From: Lignipirellula cremea
GTDB taxonomy: Bacteria > Planctomycetota > Planctomycetia > Pirellulales > Pirellulaceae
DNA: 64,000 bases
Assembly (NCBI RefSeq): GCF_007751035.1
Contig: NZ_CP036433.1
Coordinates: 1,469,001 to 1,533,000, forward strand
Reading direction: 5' to 3'
The stretch's first letter is position 1; each line of letters begins with the position of its first letter. The position numbers and the translations under genes were made by a program. Positions 17,628-26,625 of this stretch are shown piece after piece. The notes under the pieces are model-generated. The model searched no databases. It was not told the DNA's origin and was given only the letters and a program-made list of their open reading frames with translations.

Positions 17628-18527
17628 ATGGAGCTTTTTCAAGTCGAGGTCGGATCGCCGTTAACTTTCCATCAGTTGTCGGTGTTTCCGTTGTTTTCCA
17701 GCCGAACCAGTGGGGTCGACTATCTGCTGGTCGACGAGGCCGTGCCCGACGGCGGCGTGGTCGTGGAAGAAGTTTCCGAGGCCGGGTCGGTCCCCAACCT
17801 GAAGGTGGAAAACCGGACGGACCGGTTGGTGCTGTTTCTGGAAGGGGAGGAACTGGTCGGCGCCCGACAGAATCGCGTGCTGAATACGTCGTTGCTGGTG
17901 GCGGCCGGCGGGCAGGCCCAGATTCCGGTCAGCTGTGTTGAGCAGGGCCGCTGGCGGTTCACTTCGCGGCAGTTCGCCAGCGGCTCGCATTCTTCGTCCA
18001 AGTTGCGCATGGCGCTCAAGGCTTCAGTCGCGTCGTCGCTGCGACAGGAGGCCGGGCATCGCTCCGATCAGAGCGCAGTCTGGGCGGAAGTCTCCCGGCA
18101 GCAGTCGGCCCTGGACACCAACTCGGCGACGGCTGCCATGTCGGACACCATGATCGCCCATGCCGAAGGCGTAGAACGGTATCGTGATCAATTGCCGTTT
18201 GTCAAAAACTCCAGCGGACTGGCGGTGGCGATCGGCGCGCAACTGGTCGCGGTCGACCTGTTCGACAAGCCGGCCACCTGCGAGAAAATCTGGAAGCGAT
18301 TGCTGTCGGGCTACATTCTGGAAGCGTTCGAAGCCAAGACCGCCGGCCTGACCGACATTGCCGCCGTGGAGTCGCTGCTGGCGGAGCTGAACGCACTGCC
18401 GTGGACGCCGGCCGCGGCCGCCTGTGAGGGAAAAGAGCTGCGGACCGCGCAAGGGGATCGCCTGCATGGTTCCGCTTTGCTGTACGACGACACGCTGATC
18501 CACGCCAGCGTGATGCTGGCCAGTTGA
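17628..18527 (+). CDS. ARPP-1 domain protein (DUF6569-like)
   Basis: The 299-residue protein shows VPNLKVENRTDRLVLFLEGEELVGARQNRVLNTSLLV and IPVSCVEQGRW, the pattern I associate with ARPP-1 (ARG and Rhodanese-Phosphatase-superfamily-associated protein) domains. No signal peptide or membrane segment is seen. The biochemical role of the family is not established. The start is well defined by GGGAGGG just upstream. It is transcribed divergently from the alternative sigma factor, so shared regulation is possible. SppA follows 121 bases downstream on the same strand. Confidence 0.7.
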   Translation: MELFQVEVGSPLTFHQLSVFPLFSSRTSGVDYLLVDEAVPDGGVVVEEVSEAGSVPNLKVENRTDRLVLFLEGEELVGARQNRVLNTSLLVAAGGQAQIPVSCVEQGRWRFTSRQFASGSHSSSKLRMALKASVASSLRQEAGHRSDQSAVWAEVSRQQSALDTNSATAAMSDTMIAHAEGVERYRDQLPFVKNSSGLAVAIGAQLVAVDLFDKPATCEKIWKRLLSGYILEAFEAKTAGLTDIAAVESLLAELNALPWTPAAAACEGKELRTAQGDRLHGSALLYDDTLIHASVMLAS

Positions 18528-18648
18528 CGCGCCGGACCGGGACGCACTCCGCAGAAGGATGGACTTTACCGGCTGGGCAAGGTCAAATGGTGAGAGTGTT
18601 TATTCGGGCAGAGATTCGCCAGACACCATCACCTTTGAGAGTCGTTTG

Positions 18649-20418
18649 ATGCGTTACCCACGAGTTCTCGTTTGCGCTTTTCTGGGCCTTGTTTCGCTGG
18701 GGGCCTGCACTGCGTCGCCAGCCCTGGCCGCCGGGCCGAAAGTGGCCGAGATCAAAATCCACGGCGCCATGCCGGAATCCGCCGGCAGCGCCGGGATTTT
18801 TGGCGAGCTGGAACAGAACCTGAACCAGCTGGTCTCCCGGCTGGATCGGGCCGCCAAAGATGACGCCATTAAAGCAGTCGTGCTGCGGCTGCGTTCCCCG
18901 GCCGTCGGTCGCGGCAAGATCGAAGAGATCCGCGGCGCCATCCAGCGCATCCGCCAGGCGGGCAAACGGGTTGTCGCCGAGATTGAGCAGGGGGACAAGA
19001 ACGATTACCTGATCGCTTCGGCCTGCGATGAAATCGTCATGCCGGAGTCCGGCATGCTCATGTTGCCTGGCGTGCGCGCGGAGATCACCTTTTACAAGGG
19101 ACTGCTGGAAAAGCTTGGCGTGGAAGCCGACATGATGCAGGTCGGCGACTTCAAAGGGGCGGCGGAACCGATGACCCGCACCAGCATGAGCCCCCAGTTT
19201 CGCAAGCAGTTTGAAAGCGTGATCGACGACTACTACGACCAGCTGATCGATACCATTGCGGCCGATCGCGAGCTCAGCCGGGCCAAGGTCGTAGACGTGA
19301 TTGATATCGGCCTGCTCACCGCGCCTGCCGCCAAGAAAGCCGGCCTGATCGACGAAGTCGCCTATGCCGATACGCTGGAAGCCCGTCTGGCCAAAAGCCT
19401 GGACGCCGCCGAGGTGGAGCTGGTCGCCAGGTACGGCAAGAAAGAGGTCGATAGCGATTTCTCCGGCATGCTGGGCATGGTCAAGCTGTTTGAACTGCTG
19501 CTGGGGGACAGCAAAGGGAACAACGCCAGCTCCAAGAAAAAGATCGCCGTGGTGTACGCGGTGGGCGCCATCACCTCGGGCGGCAGCGCGTCCAGCCTGT
19601 TCGGCTCGACCACGATGGGCAGCGATACGATCGTCAAAGCGCTGCAGCAGGCCGAGAAAGATAAAACGGTCGCCGCGGTGGTGCTCCGCGTCGACAGCCC
19701 CGGCGGCTCGGCCCTCGCCAGCGACCTGATCTGGCGCCAGATTGAACAGATGGAGAAACCCGTGATCGCCAGCATGGGCGATACGGCGGCCAGCGGCGGC
19801 TACTACATTTCGATGGGTTGCGACAAGATCTTCGCGGAAGAGGGCACCCTGACCGGCTCGGTCGGCGTGGTCGGCGGCAAGGTTGCTCTGGGCGGCTTGT
19901 ACGACAAGCTGGGGCTGAATACGGAAGTGATCAGCCGCGGCAAAAACAGCGGCCTGCTTTCGTCAGACTCGATGTTCTCGGACTCAGAGCGAAAAGTCTT
20001 TCACGACATGATGAAAGAAACCTATCAGCAGTTTGTCGCCAAAGCAGCCGCCGGACGCGGGCTGGAGTTCGCCGCCATGGAAAAGCTGGCCGGAGGCCGG
20101 GTCTGGTCAGGTCGCCAGGCGCAGAAGAACGGGCTGGTCGACTACGTCGGCACGCTCCGCGACGCTCTCAAATACGCCAAGAAGTCGGCCGGCATCCCGG
20201 AAGACGAAAAAGCCGAAATCATGGAGCTGCCCAAGCCGAAAACGCTGTTCGAAGAACTGTTCGAAGGGGATAGCGGTCCGCTCTCCGAGACGGCCGCCCG
20301 GCGCGTCAAGTCGGCCGTCCCTGGCGCGGCCGAGCGCCTGGGCGAAATCCAGACGCTGCAGTCGCTCTTCAGCGAACCGGCCGTGCTGCTGGCCCCGTAT
20401 CAGATTCGCATCCGTTAA
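18649..20418 (+). CDS. sppA: signal peptide peptidase SppA, 67K type
   Basis: The 589-residue protein has an N-terminal secretion signal (with LGAC at 17-20, a possible lipobox, or cleavage after ALA). Two tandem ClpP-like S49 protease domains follow. The catalytic dyad of SppA is visible: Lys169 in GDFKGAAEPMTR, in the first domain, and Ser382 in DTAASGGYYISMG, in the second, with DSPGGSA at 349-355. SppA degrades cleaved signal peptides and misfolded membrane fragments in the cell envelope. The length matches the long two-domain form. The upstream in-frame ATG at 18559 is unlikely because the signal peptide begins at 18649. A strong terminator follows. Confidence 0.93.
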   Translation: MRYPRVLVCAFLGLVSLGACTASPALAAGPKVAEIKIHGAMPESAGSAGIFGELEQNLNQLVSRLDRAAKDDAIKAVVLRLRSPAVGRGKIEEIRGAIQRIRQAGKRVVAEIEQGDKNDYLIASACDEIVMPESGMLMLPGVRAEITFYKGLLEKLGVEADMMQVGDFKGAAEPMTRTSMSPQFRKQFESVIDDYYDQLIDTIAADRELSRAKVVDVIDIGLLTAPAAKKAGLIDEVAYADTLEARLAKSLDAAEVELVARYGKKEVDSDFSGMLGMVKLFELLLGDSKGNNASSKKKIAVVYAVGAITSGGSASSLFGSTTMGSDTIVKALQQAEKDKTVAAVVLRVDSPGGSALASDLIWRQIEQMEKPVIASMGDTAASGGYYISMGCDKIFAEEGTLTGSVGVVGGKVALGGLYDKLGLNTEVISRGKNSGLLSSDSMFSDSERKVFHDMMKETYQQFVAKAAAGRGLEFAAMEKLAGGRVWSGRQAQKNGLVDYVGTLRDALKYAKKSAGIPEDEKAEIMELPKPKTLFEELFEGDSGPLSETAARRVKSAVPGAAERLGEIQTLQSLFSEPAVLLAPYQIRIR

Positions 20419-20470
20419 TTAATGCGTGAAGGAATCGCTGCCCTCCCAGGCCAGCGAATCGGAATGCAGG

Positions 20471-20514
20471 GGCCGCCTGGCTGCGTTAAACTGTCAGGCG
20501 GCCTTTCGTTTTTT
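20471..20514 (+). terminator. rho-independent terminator of sppA
   Basis: GGCCGCCTG (20471-20479) pairs perfectly with CAGGCGGCC (20495-20503), with a 15-base loop, and is followed by TTTCGTTTTTT. It lies 52 bases past the sppA stop codon. This is one of the clearest intrinsic terminators in the window. Confidence 0.9.
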
Positions 20515-20548
20515 CGTCGGTCCGAAATGAAGTCCGACGAACCAGGAT

Positions 20549-20624
20549 TGATGTCTCGCCAAGAGTGATGTCTCGCCAAGAGTGATGTCTCGCCAAGAGT
20601 GATGTCTCGCCAAGAGTGATGTCT
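20549..20624. repeat. 17-bp tandem repeat, four full copies plus a partial
   Basis: The unit TGATGTCTCGCCAAGAG is repeated head to tail at 20549, 20566, 20583 and 20600, with a fifth partial, diverging copy (TGATGTCTAG) at 20617. Copies 1-4 are identical by eye. There are no spacers, so it is not a CRISPR. It sits 33 bases before the DUF1501 start and could vary the leader length by slippage. Confidence 0.9.
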
Positions 20625-20656
20625 AGCCGTCCCGCCCTCCTGCCGGATTGACGACC

Positions 20657-22102
20657 ATGATCGACCCCACTACCGTTCAGCTGAATCGTCGCGCCTTTTT
20701 ATCGAACGCCGGTGTCGGTCTGGGATCGGCTGCGCTGGCGACCCTGCTGGCCGAGAGCCACGGCGGACGACAGGCGGCAGCGGCCGAAGCGGCCAGCGCC
20801 ACGGGCGGACTGCCCGGCTTGCCGCATCATGCGCCGCGGGCCAAACGGGTCATCTTTCTCTGCATGGCGGGCGGGCCGTCGCATCTGGAAACGTTCGACT
20901 ACAAGCCGGAACTGGCCCGACTCGATGGCCAGCCGATGCCCGACTCTTACACGCAAGGGCAACCGATCGCCCAGCTGCAGGGGCAAAAACTCAAGTGCCA
21001 GGGACCGCTGACCCGTTTTGCAAAGTACGGGGAAAGCGGCCAGCTGATCAGCGACTTCCTGCCCTGGCATGCCAAGATGGCCGACGACCTGTGCGTGGTG
21101 CGGTCGCTGGTGACGGAACAGATCAATCACGATCCGGCTCATACCTTTATGAATACAGGGACGGCGATCAGCGGCCGGCCGTCGATGGGCGCCTGGGTCA
21201 ATTACGGCCTGGGCAGCGAAAGCCAGGACCTGCCGGGCTTTGTCGTGCTGACCAGCGTGGGCGGTCGCAACCCGCAGCCGATCGCCTCGCGTCAGTGGTC
21301 GGCCGGATTCCTGCCCAGTCGTTACCAGGGCGTCGAATTCAACAGCAGCGGCGACCCGGTAAATTATGTCAGCCGACCGGCCGGTGTGGATTCGCAGCAG
21401 CAGCGTCGCCTGATCGATACGGTGGCGCAGCTGAACCAGCGTCGTCTGGCCCAGACGGGCGATCCGGAAATCGCGACGCAGATCGCCGCGTATGAAATGG
21501 CGTTCCGCATGCAAACCAGCGTGCCCGACCTGATGGACCTGTCCGACGAACCGCAGCATGTCCTGGATATGTACGGCGCGGAACCGGGCGACGGCACTTA
21601 CGCCTCGAACTGCCTGCTGGCCCGGCGGCTGGCGGAACGCGGCGTGCGGTTCATCCACCTTTACCATCGCGGCTGGGACCACCACGGCGGACTGGTCAAC
21701 TACATGAACATCTGCGGCGGCTTGACCGACAAACCGACCTGGGCCCTCCTCAACGATCTGAAGCAGCGCGACATGCTCAAAGATACGCTGGTGGTCTGGG
21801 GGGGCGAGTTCGGCCGCACTCCCATGTTCCAGGGGAAAGGCGGCGCAGGCCGCGACCACCATATCAAAGGCTTCTCCATGTGGCTGGCCGGCGGCGGCAT
21901 CCGCAGCGGCATGAGTTACGGCGCCACCGACGAGCTCGGCTACAACGCGGTGGAAGACGTGGTTCATGTTCGCGACCTGCACGCCACGATGCTGCACCTG
22001 CTGGGGATCGACCCGCAGCGCTTCCGCGTAAAATTCCAGGGGCTCGACATGCGACTGACGGGCGTAGAAGAAGCCCGCGTGGTGCGCGAGATCATCAGCT
22101 AG
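20657..22102 (+). CDS. DUF1501 protein with Tat signal
   Basis: The 481-residue protein has a twin-arginine signal (LNRRAFLSNAGVGLGSAALA), then FLCMAGGPSHLETFDYKPEL, HDPAHTFMNTGTAISGRPSMGAW, YHRGWDHHGG and VVWGGEFGRTPMFQG. All are typical of DUF1501, which has an alkaline-phosphatase-like fold related to sulfatases. DUF1501 genes are greatly expanded in planctomycetes and usually sit beside DUF1549/DUF1553 genes, as here. The true substrate is not known. I chose ATG 20657 over the in-frame TTG at 20648. The 17-bp tandem repeats lie in the leader. Confidence 0.92.
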   Translation: MIDPTTVQLNRRAFLSNAGVGLGSAALATLLAESHGGRQAAAAEAASATGGLPGLPHHAPRAKRVIFLCMAGGPSHLETFDYKPELARLDGQPMPDSYTQGQPIAQLQGQKLKCQGPLTRFAKYGESGQLISDFLPWHAKMADDLCVVRSLVTEQINHDPAHTFMNTGTAISGRPSMGAWVNYGLGSESQDLPGFVVLTSVGGRNPQPIASRQWSAGFLPSRYQGVEFNSSGDPVNYVSRPAGVDSQQQRRLIDTVAQLNQRRLAQTGDPEIATQIAAYEMAFRMQTSVPDLMDLSDEPQHVLDMYGAEPGDGTYASNCLLARRLAERGVRFIHLYHRGWDHHGGLVNYMNICGGLTDKPTWALLNDLKQRDMLKDTLVVWGGEFGRTPMFQGKGGAGRDHHIKGFSMWLAGGGIRSGMSYGATDELGYNAVEDVVHVRDLHATMLHLLGIDPQRFRVKFQGLDMRLTGVEEARVVREIIS

Positions 22103-22506
22103 GCCATCGTCACACCCCGACCTCCCCGTAGTGGACCTGGCCACAGGTCCCTTACTTCTTCCGCAATCTTTCTCGCCGCAGTCCTATCCCAACGCATCCC
22201 TGAGCCCGCCGCACTTCCCAGCGCGTTACTGGGCCGACGCAGCAACCGACTATTTTCTCCAATCGACGCAGGCTACTGGATCACGGCCGCATGTATCCCC
22301 CCCGATGGGAAATCATTTAGCGTAAACTATTGACGCCGGCTTATGCGACCGTCTATGCTTAGCGAAATAGAGGCAATTTATTGCCCTTAGTTACCCGCCT
22401 TGAGTTGCTGAACTCAACACAAACGACTTACCTCCACGCACAACCTGCCCCCGGCGATCACATTTTCTCAAGTCGTTCTCGACACGGAATTTGTAAGGAA
22501 TCATCC
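22103..22506. other. intergenic region with hairpin and promoter
   Basis: This 404-base gap separates DUF1501 and the DUF1549/1553 gene. It holds a hairpin, GGACCTG-GCCA-CAGGTCC (22133-22150), followed by CTTACTTCTT, probably the end of the DUF1501 transcript. A promoter-like pair lies at 22330-22359. The ribosome binding site AAGGA sits 10 bases before the next gene. No coding sequence is convincing before 22507. Confidence 0.5.
22330..22359 (+). promoter_or_regulatory. candidate sigma-70 promoter of the DUF1549/DUF1553 gene
   Basis: TTGACG (22330-22335), an 18-base spacer and TATGCT (22354-22359) match the -35/-10 consensus fairly well. The predicted start is about 140 bases before the gene at 22507, leaving a long leader. 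The support is pattern only. Confidence 0.45.
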
Positions 22507-24993
22507 ATGCCAATGCGGTCTCCTATGTCTACGGTTCTCGCCTGCGCCTTTCTGCTGAACGCCTGCCTGGTGCAGGGCGGCGGGTCGCTTTCGGCTGCAG
22601 AAACGGTGCAGGGCCTGGGAGAGCCGGGGAAGGCGATCCGCCTGGCGGCGGTCGTCGGCGGAAGTGAAGCAGAGTCGCAGATCACCTTGAATCGCGGCGA
22701 CCGCGCGCAGATTATAGCCACGGCCCATTTTGATAGCGGACAGCTGCGCGACTGGACGCGGAAGGTGGTCTACCGGGCCGATCCGGCCGGTGTGGTGTCG
22801 GTGGATTCGCAAGGTCTGATCACGCCGCTAGCCGATGGGGCCGCCGTGGTGCAGGTGGGCGGGGAAGGACTGTCGGCCTCGGTCAAAGTCGAGGTGCGTC
22901 ATTTCGCCCACCCGCCGCAGGTGAACTTTACGGATCGGATTTCCCCGCTGCTGACCAAGTTCAGCTGCAATGGCGGCGGATGCCATGGCAAAAGCGGCGG
23001 CCAGAACGGCTTTGCTTTGAGTCTGCTCGGGTTTGAGCCGGCCGACGACTACGATTACCTGGTGAAGGAAGGCTTCGGCCGGCGGCTGTTTCCGGCCGCT
23101 CCGGATCGCAGCCTGTTACTGTTGAAAGCGACCGCGGCCGTGCCCCATGGCGGCGGCATGCGGATCTCTCGCGATAGCGATGAATACGCCGAGCTGCGAT
23201 TGTGGATCGAGCAAGGGATGCCGTTCGGTTCCGATGACGACCCGGTGATGGAGTCGATCAGCGTCTATCCGAAGCAGGTGATTATGCCTCTCGACGGCGA
23301 GCAGCAACTGCAGGTCCTGGCGCACTATTCCGATGGTTCAATTCGCGACGTCACCCGGCAGGCGGATTACACGGCCAACAACCGGGAACTGGGCGACTGC
23401 GGAGCGAACGGCCTGATGACGGCCCTTGGCCAGGCCGGCGACGTGGCGATCATGGTCCGCTACCTGGGGCAGGTCGCTGCCTTCAGGGCGACGATTCCTC
23501 GCGGCGCCCCTGTGGATCAGTTGCCGCCGGTGCGGAATGTCATTGACGGCTTTGTCTTTGACAAACTGAAAGATCTCGGCCTGCCGCCGTCCCCGGTGTG
23601 CGACGACTCGACCTTTATCCGGCGGGTTACGCTGGACATTGCCGGTCGCCTGCCGACATTCGAAGAAACCCAGGCGTTCCTGGCCGATGCCGGTCCCAAC
23701 AAACGGGCCGACCTGGTGGATCGCCTGGTCGACAGCGATGCGTATGCGGATTACTTCTCGCAGAAGTGGGCCGCCATCCTGCGGAATAAAGTCGATCCGC
23801 AGGTGCAACGCGACGGCAATTTCCGGTTCCATGACTGGGTTCGCACCCATCTCAATGAGAACCGGCCTTATAACGAACTGATCCGCGAAGTGGTGACCGC
23901 CTCGGGGAACGAAGTGCGAAACCCGGCCGTCAACTGGCATCGTCAGGTGAAATCGGTCGAAGAGAAAGTCGAAGACACGGCCCAGGTGTTCCTGGGTTTG
24001 CGGATCCAGTGCGCCCGTTGCCACCATCATCCGTTTGAAAAATGGAGCCAGGACGACTACTGGGGCATGGCGGCGTTTTACTCCAATACGCGGGAGAAGC
24101 CGGGCCAGAAAGTTTACGCCATTCGCGGGATCGCCCAGTCGCGTCACCCCAAAACGCAGGCACTGGTGCGGCCGAAGCCGTTAGGGGAAGAGACGCTGGA
24201 GCTGACGGCCGATGACGACGCTCGCGTCGCCCTGGCGGACTGGCTGGCCAGCAAGGAGAATCCGTTTGTCGCCAAGGCGCTGGTCAATCGTTACTGGAAG
24301 CACTTTTTCGGCGTCGGCATTGTTGACCCCGAAGACGACATGCGGGCGACCAACCCGGCCTCGAACGAGCCGCTGCTGAACGGCCTGGCCGAGCATTTCA
24401 TCAAGTCGAACTTTGATCTCAAAGACCTGGTGCGGACGATCTGCAAGTCGTCGGTTTACCAGCTGGACTCCATTCCCAACGACTACAACGCCAGCGATCG
24501 CCAGGCGTACTCCCGCTTTTACCCGCGTCGTATGCCGGCCGAGGTGATGCTCGACAGTATTGACGCATTGTGCGGTTCGCAAACCCGTTTCACCGGTTTG
24601 CCGGCAGGGATGCGGGCGGTCCAGATTCCTGACCACGGCGGGGTGAACAACGGCTTTTTGAACGCCTTTGGACGACCCGCCGGCGCCAGTGCTTGCGAGT
24701 GCGAGCGGAACGGCGAAATGAGCATGCAGCAAAGCCTGCAGCTGCTGAACAGTGACGACATTTACAACAAGCTGGTCGGCAGTCGGGCCCAGCAACTGGC
24801 GACCGACCCGCGCAGCGACGAAGAGAAGATCGAGGAGTTGTATCTGCGGGCCCTGTCCCGTCCCGCGAAAGAGACGGAACGGACGGCGTTCCTGGCGCAT
24901 CTGGCGAAGTTTGAAGCCAACCAGAAGCGGGGCGCTTACGAAGATATTTTGTGGACGCTGATCAACACCAAAGAGTTTCTGTTTAACCATTAA
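22507..24993 (+). CDS. DUF1549/DUF1553 protein with Ig-like and cytochrome-like cysteine module
   Basis: The 828-residue protein has a signal peptide (VLACAFLLNACLVQGGG) and a BIG2-like Ig domain near 60-130. A planctomycetal cysteine motif follows, FSCNGGGCHGK (about 155), resembling a haem CXXCH. Next come a second Ig-like stretch, DUF1549 (VIDGFVFDKLKDLGLPPSP..., about 340-520, with CARCHHHPFEKW) and DUF1553 (WLASKENPFVAKALVNRYW..., about 580-800). This is the standard architecture of the large secreted 'planctomycete cytochrome' group. These proteins are always near DUF1501 genes and may work with them on extracellular substrates, a link that is inference. The start has AAGGA about 10 bases upstream. 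Confidence 0.92.
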   Translation: MPMRSPMSTVLACAFLLNACLVQGGGSLSAAETVQGLGEPGKAIRLAAVVGGSEAESQITLNRGDRAQIIATAHFDSGQLRDWTRKVVYRADPAGVVSVDSQGLITPLADGAAVVQVGGEGLSASVKVEVRHFAHPPQVNFTDRISPLLTKFSCNGGGCHGKSGGQNGFALSLLGFEPADDYDYLVKEGFGRRLFPAAPDRSLLLLKATAAVPHGGGMRISRDSDEYAELRLWIEQGMPFGSDDDPVMESISVYPKQVIMPLDGEQQLQVLAHYSDGSIRDVTRQADYTANNRELGDCGANGLMTALGQAGDVAIMVRYLGQVAAFRATIPRGAPVDQLPPVRNVIDGFVFDKLKDLGLPPSPVCDDSTFIRRVTLDIAGRLPTFEETQAFLADAGPNKRADLVDRLVDSDAYADYFSQKWAAILRNKVDPQVQRDGNFRFHDWVRTHLNENRPYNELIREVVTASGNEVRNPAVNWHRQVKSVEEKVEDTAQVFLGLRIQCARCHHHPFEKWSQDDYWGMAAFYSNTREKPGQKVYAIRGIAQSRHPKTQALVRPKPLGEETLELTADDDARVALADWLASKENPFVAKALVNRYWKHFFGVGIVDPEDDMRATNPASNEPLLNGLAEHFIKSNFDLKDLVRTICKSSVYQLDSIPNDYNASDRQAYSRFYPRRMPAEVMLDSIDALCGSQTRFTGLPAGMRAVQIPDHGGVNNGFLNAFGRPAGASACECERNGEMSMQQSLQLLNSDDIYNKLVGSRAQQLATDPRSDEEKIEELYLRALSRPAKETERTAFLAHLAKFEANQKRGAYEDILWTLINTKEFLFNH

Positions 24994-25114
24994 TGCCGCC
25001 AGGGCCTGCCGATGCGCCGGCCCGGGGGCAATGCTACACCTTGTGTCATAAGTAAGTTTCCGGCGCAATCGTCAACCTCGGCGATTGCGATCATCTTCAT
25101 CAGGGAGTGCGATC

Positions 25115-26413
25115 ATGTTCTCGGTCGTGAATGCAAAAAAAAGCGGTTACTGTGACGGCGTGAGCCGTCGAGACGTGCTCAAGATCGGCGCTCTCGGCCT
25201 GGGCTTCGGCTCGCTGGGCCTCGCTGACCTGATGCGGATGGAGGCCCGCGCGGGCCAGGGCTCCTCGGTCAAGTCGATCATCAACGTGCACCTGGGCGGC
25301 GGTCCGTCGCACCAGGACATGTGGGATCTCAAACCCGATGCGCCGGTCGAATACCGCGGCGAATTCAATCCCACGGCCACCAATGTTCCCGGCCTGGAGA
25401 TCTGCGAGTTCTTCCCCGAACTGGCCAAAATGGCGGACAAGTTCAGCGTCCTCCGCGGCGTGGTCGGCAGCGTCAACGAACACAGCCCCAGCACCACGCA
25501 GACCGGCTACGGCCAGAAAGAACTGGCCGGCATCGGCGGCCCCCCCGCCATCGGTTCGGTCATCGCCAAACTGCAGGGTTACCACGAAGGCACGGCCCCG
25601 TTCGTCTCCGACGGCGTGACTGTTTCTCCCGGTTACCTGGGCCCGCAGTTCAAGCCGTTCAGCCCCAGCGATGCGGTCAGCATGCTGCAGCTTCGGAAGA
25701 TCGACGCCGACCGGCTGACGACCCGCGCCAACCTGCTGAAATCGGTGGACGGCATGCGTCGCGACTCTGACGCCAGCGGACAGCTGGAAGCGGCCGACGT
25801 GTTCACGCAGCGTGCGGTCGATGTCGTCCTGTCGGGCCGTATGGCCGACGCTCTCGATATCAACAAGGAAGACCCGGCTGTGATGGCCCGTTATGTCGGC
25901 GCTGCCCAGGGCCGCATGCGGGACAACGAACGCTTCCTGCGGGCTCGCCGCCTGATCGAAGCTGGCGTCCGCTGCGTGTCCATGACCTGGGGCGGCTGGG
26001 ATACCCACGCCAACAACTTCGACACCCTCCGCACCCAGTTGCCGGCTTTGGATCGTGGTCTAAGCGCCCTGCTGGGCGATCTGGAAGATCGCGGCATGCT
26101 GCAGGATGTTGTGGTGGCGGTGTGGGGCGAGTTCGGCCGCACCCCGCGCATCAACGCCGGCGCCGGCCGCGACCACTGGCCGCAGGTTGCCGCAGCATTC
26201 CTGGGCGGCGGCGCCTTCCGCCATGGCCAGGCGATCGGCTCCTCGGATCGCATCGGCGGAGAAGCCGACCTGCGTCCGGTCCATGTCCACGAAGTCCTGG
26301 CGACCATGTACCACCACATGGGCATCAACCCCGAGACCGAACAGATCATTGATCCGGCCGGTCGCCCGCGGTACCTGCTCGACAACCGCCAGCCCATTCG
26401 CGAGCTGGTCTAA
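25115..26413 (+). CDS. DUF1501 protein with Tat-like signal
   Basis: The 432-residue second DUF1501 copy has VSRRDVLKIGALGLGFGSLGL as a twin-arginine signal, IINVHLGGGPSHQDMWDLKP, VNEHSPSTTQTGY, CVSMTWGGWDTHANNF and VVAVWGEFGRTPRINAGAGRDHW. It belongs to a different subgroup from the copy at 20657. It follows the DUF1549/1553 gene by 121 bases on the same strand, the usual pairing. GGGAG about 9 bases before ATG 25115 supports the start. Export by the Tat system is predicted; the reaction is unknown. Confidence 0.92.
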   Translation: MFSVVNAKKSGYCDGVSRRDVLKIGALGLGFGSLGLADLMRMEARAGQGSSVKSIINVHLGGGPSHQDMWDLKPDAPVEYRGEFNPTATNVPGLEICEFFPELAKMADKFSVLRGVVGSVNEHSPSTTQTGYGQKELAGIGGPPAIGSVIAKLQGYHEGTAPFVSDGVTVSPGYLGPQFKPFSPSDAVSMLQLRKIDADRLTTRANLLKSVDGMRRDSDASGQLEAADVFTQRAVDVVLSGRMADALDINKEDPAVMARYVGAAQGRMRDNERFLRARRLIEAGVRCVSMTWGGWDTHANNFDTLRTQLPALDRGLSALLGDLEDRGMLQDVVVAVWGEFGRTPRINAGAGRDHWPQVAAAFLGGGAFRHGQAIGSSDRIGGEADLRPVHVHEVLATMYHHMGINPETEQIIDPAGRPRYLLDNRQPIRELV

Positions 26414-26585
26414 GCGGCTTTCCCGGAACGGCCGCGGCAACATTTTCTGTTTGCTGCGGCCCGGGGATCCGGAGTACACTTCATGCCAGGCGCCGCGGTG
26501 TGCGGTCTGCCTGGCGTGCGGCGTTGTTCGCTTGTCGGACAATGCCCTGTTTTTTCCCACCTTGGCTGGTTCAGCCCCCCGGATA

Positions 26586-26609
26586 ACCCGCTTCTGCAGC
26601 GGGTGTTTT
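26586..26609 (+). terminator. short hairpin with T-run before the PPC gene
   Basis: ACCCGCT (26586-26592) pairs with AGCGGGT (26598-26604) around a 5-base loop, followed by GTTTTG. It could end the DUF1501 transcript, though it lies only about 16 bases before the next start and may instead act in the leader of that gene. Confidence 0.45.
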
Positions 26610-26625
26610 GCTAAAGGCGTTTCCT

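Noticed and set aside
20549-20624. CRISPR-like repeat array
   Set aside because: The 17-bp units are directly adjacent with no spacers, and there are no cas genes in the window.
20699-22144. 481-residue open frame antisense to the DUF1501 gene
   Set aside because: It mirrors a well-recognised gene. Long antisense frames are common in GC-rich DNA, and the translation is low-complexity (His, Gln, Arg, Val) with no family features.
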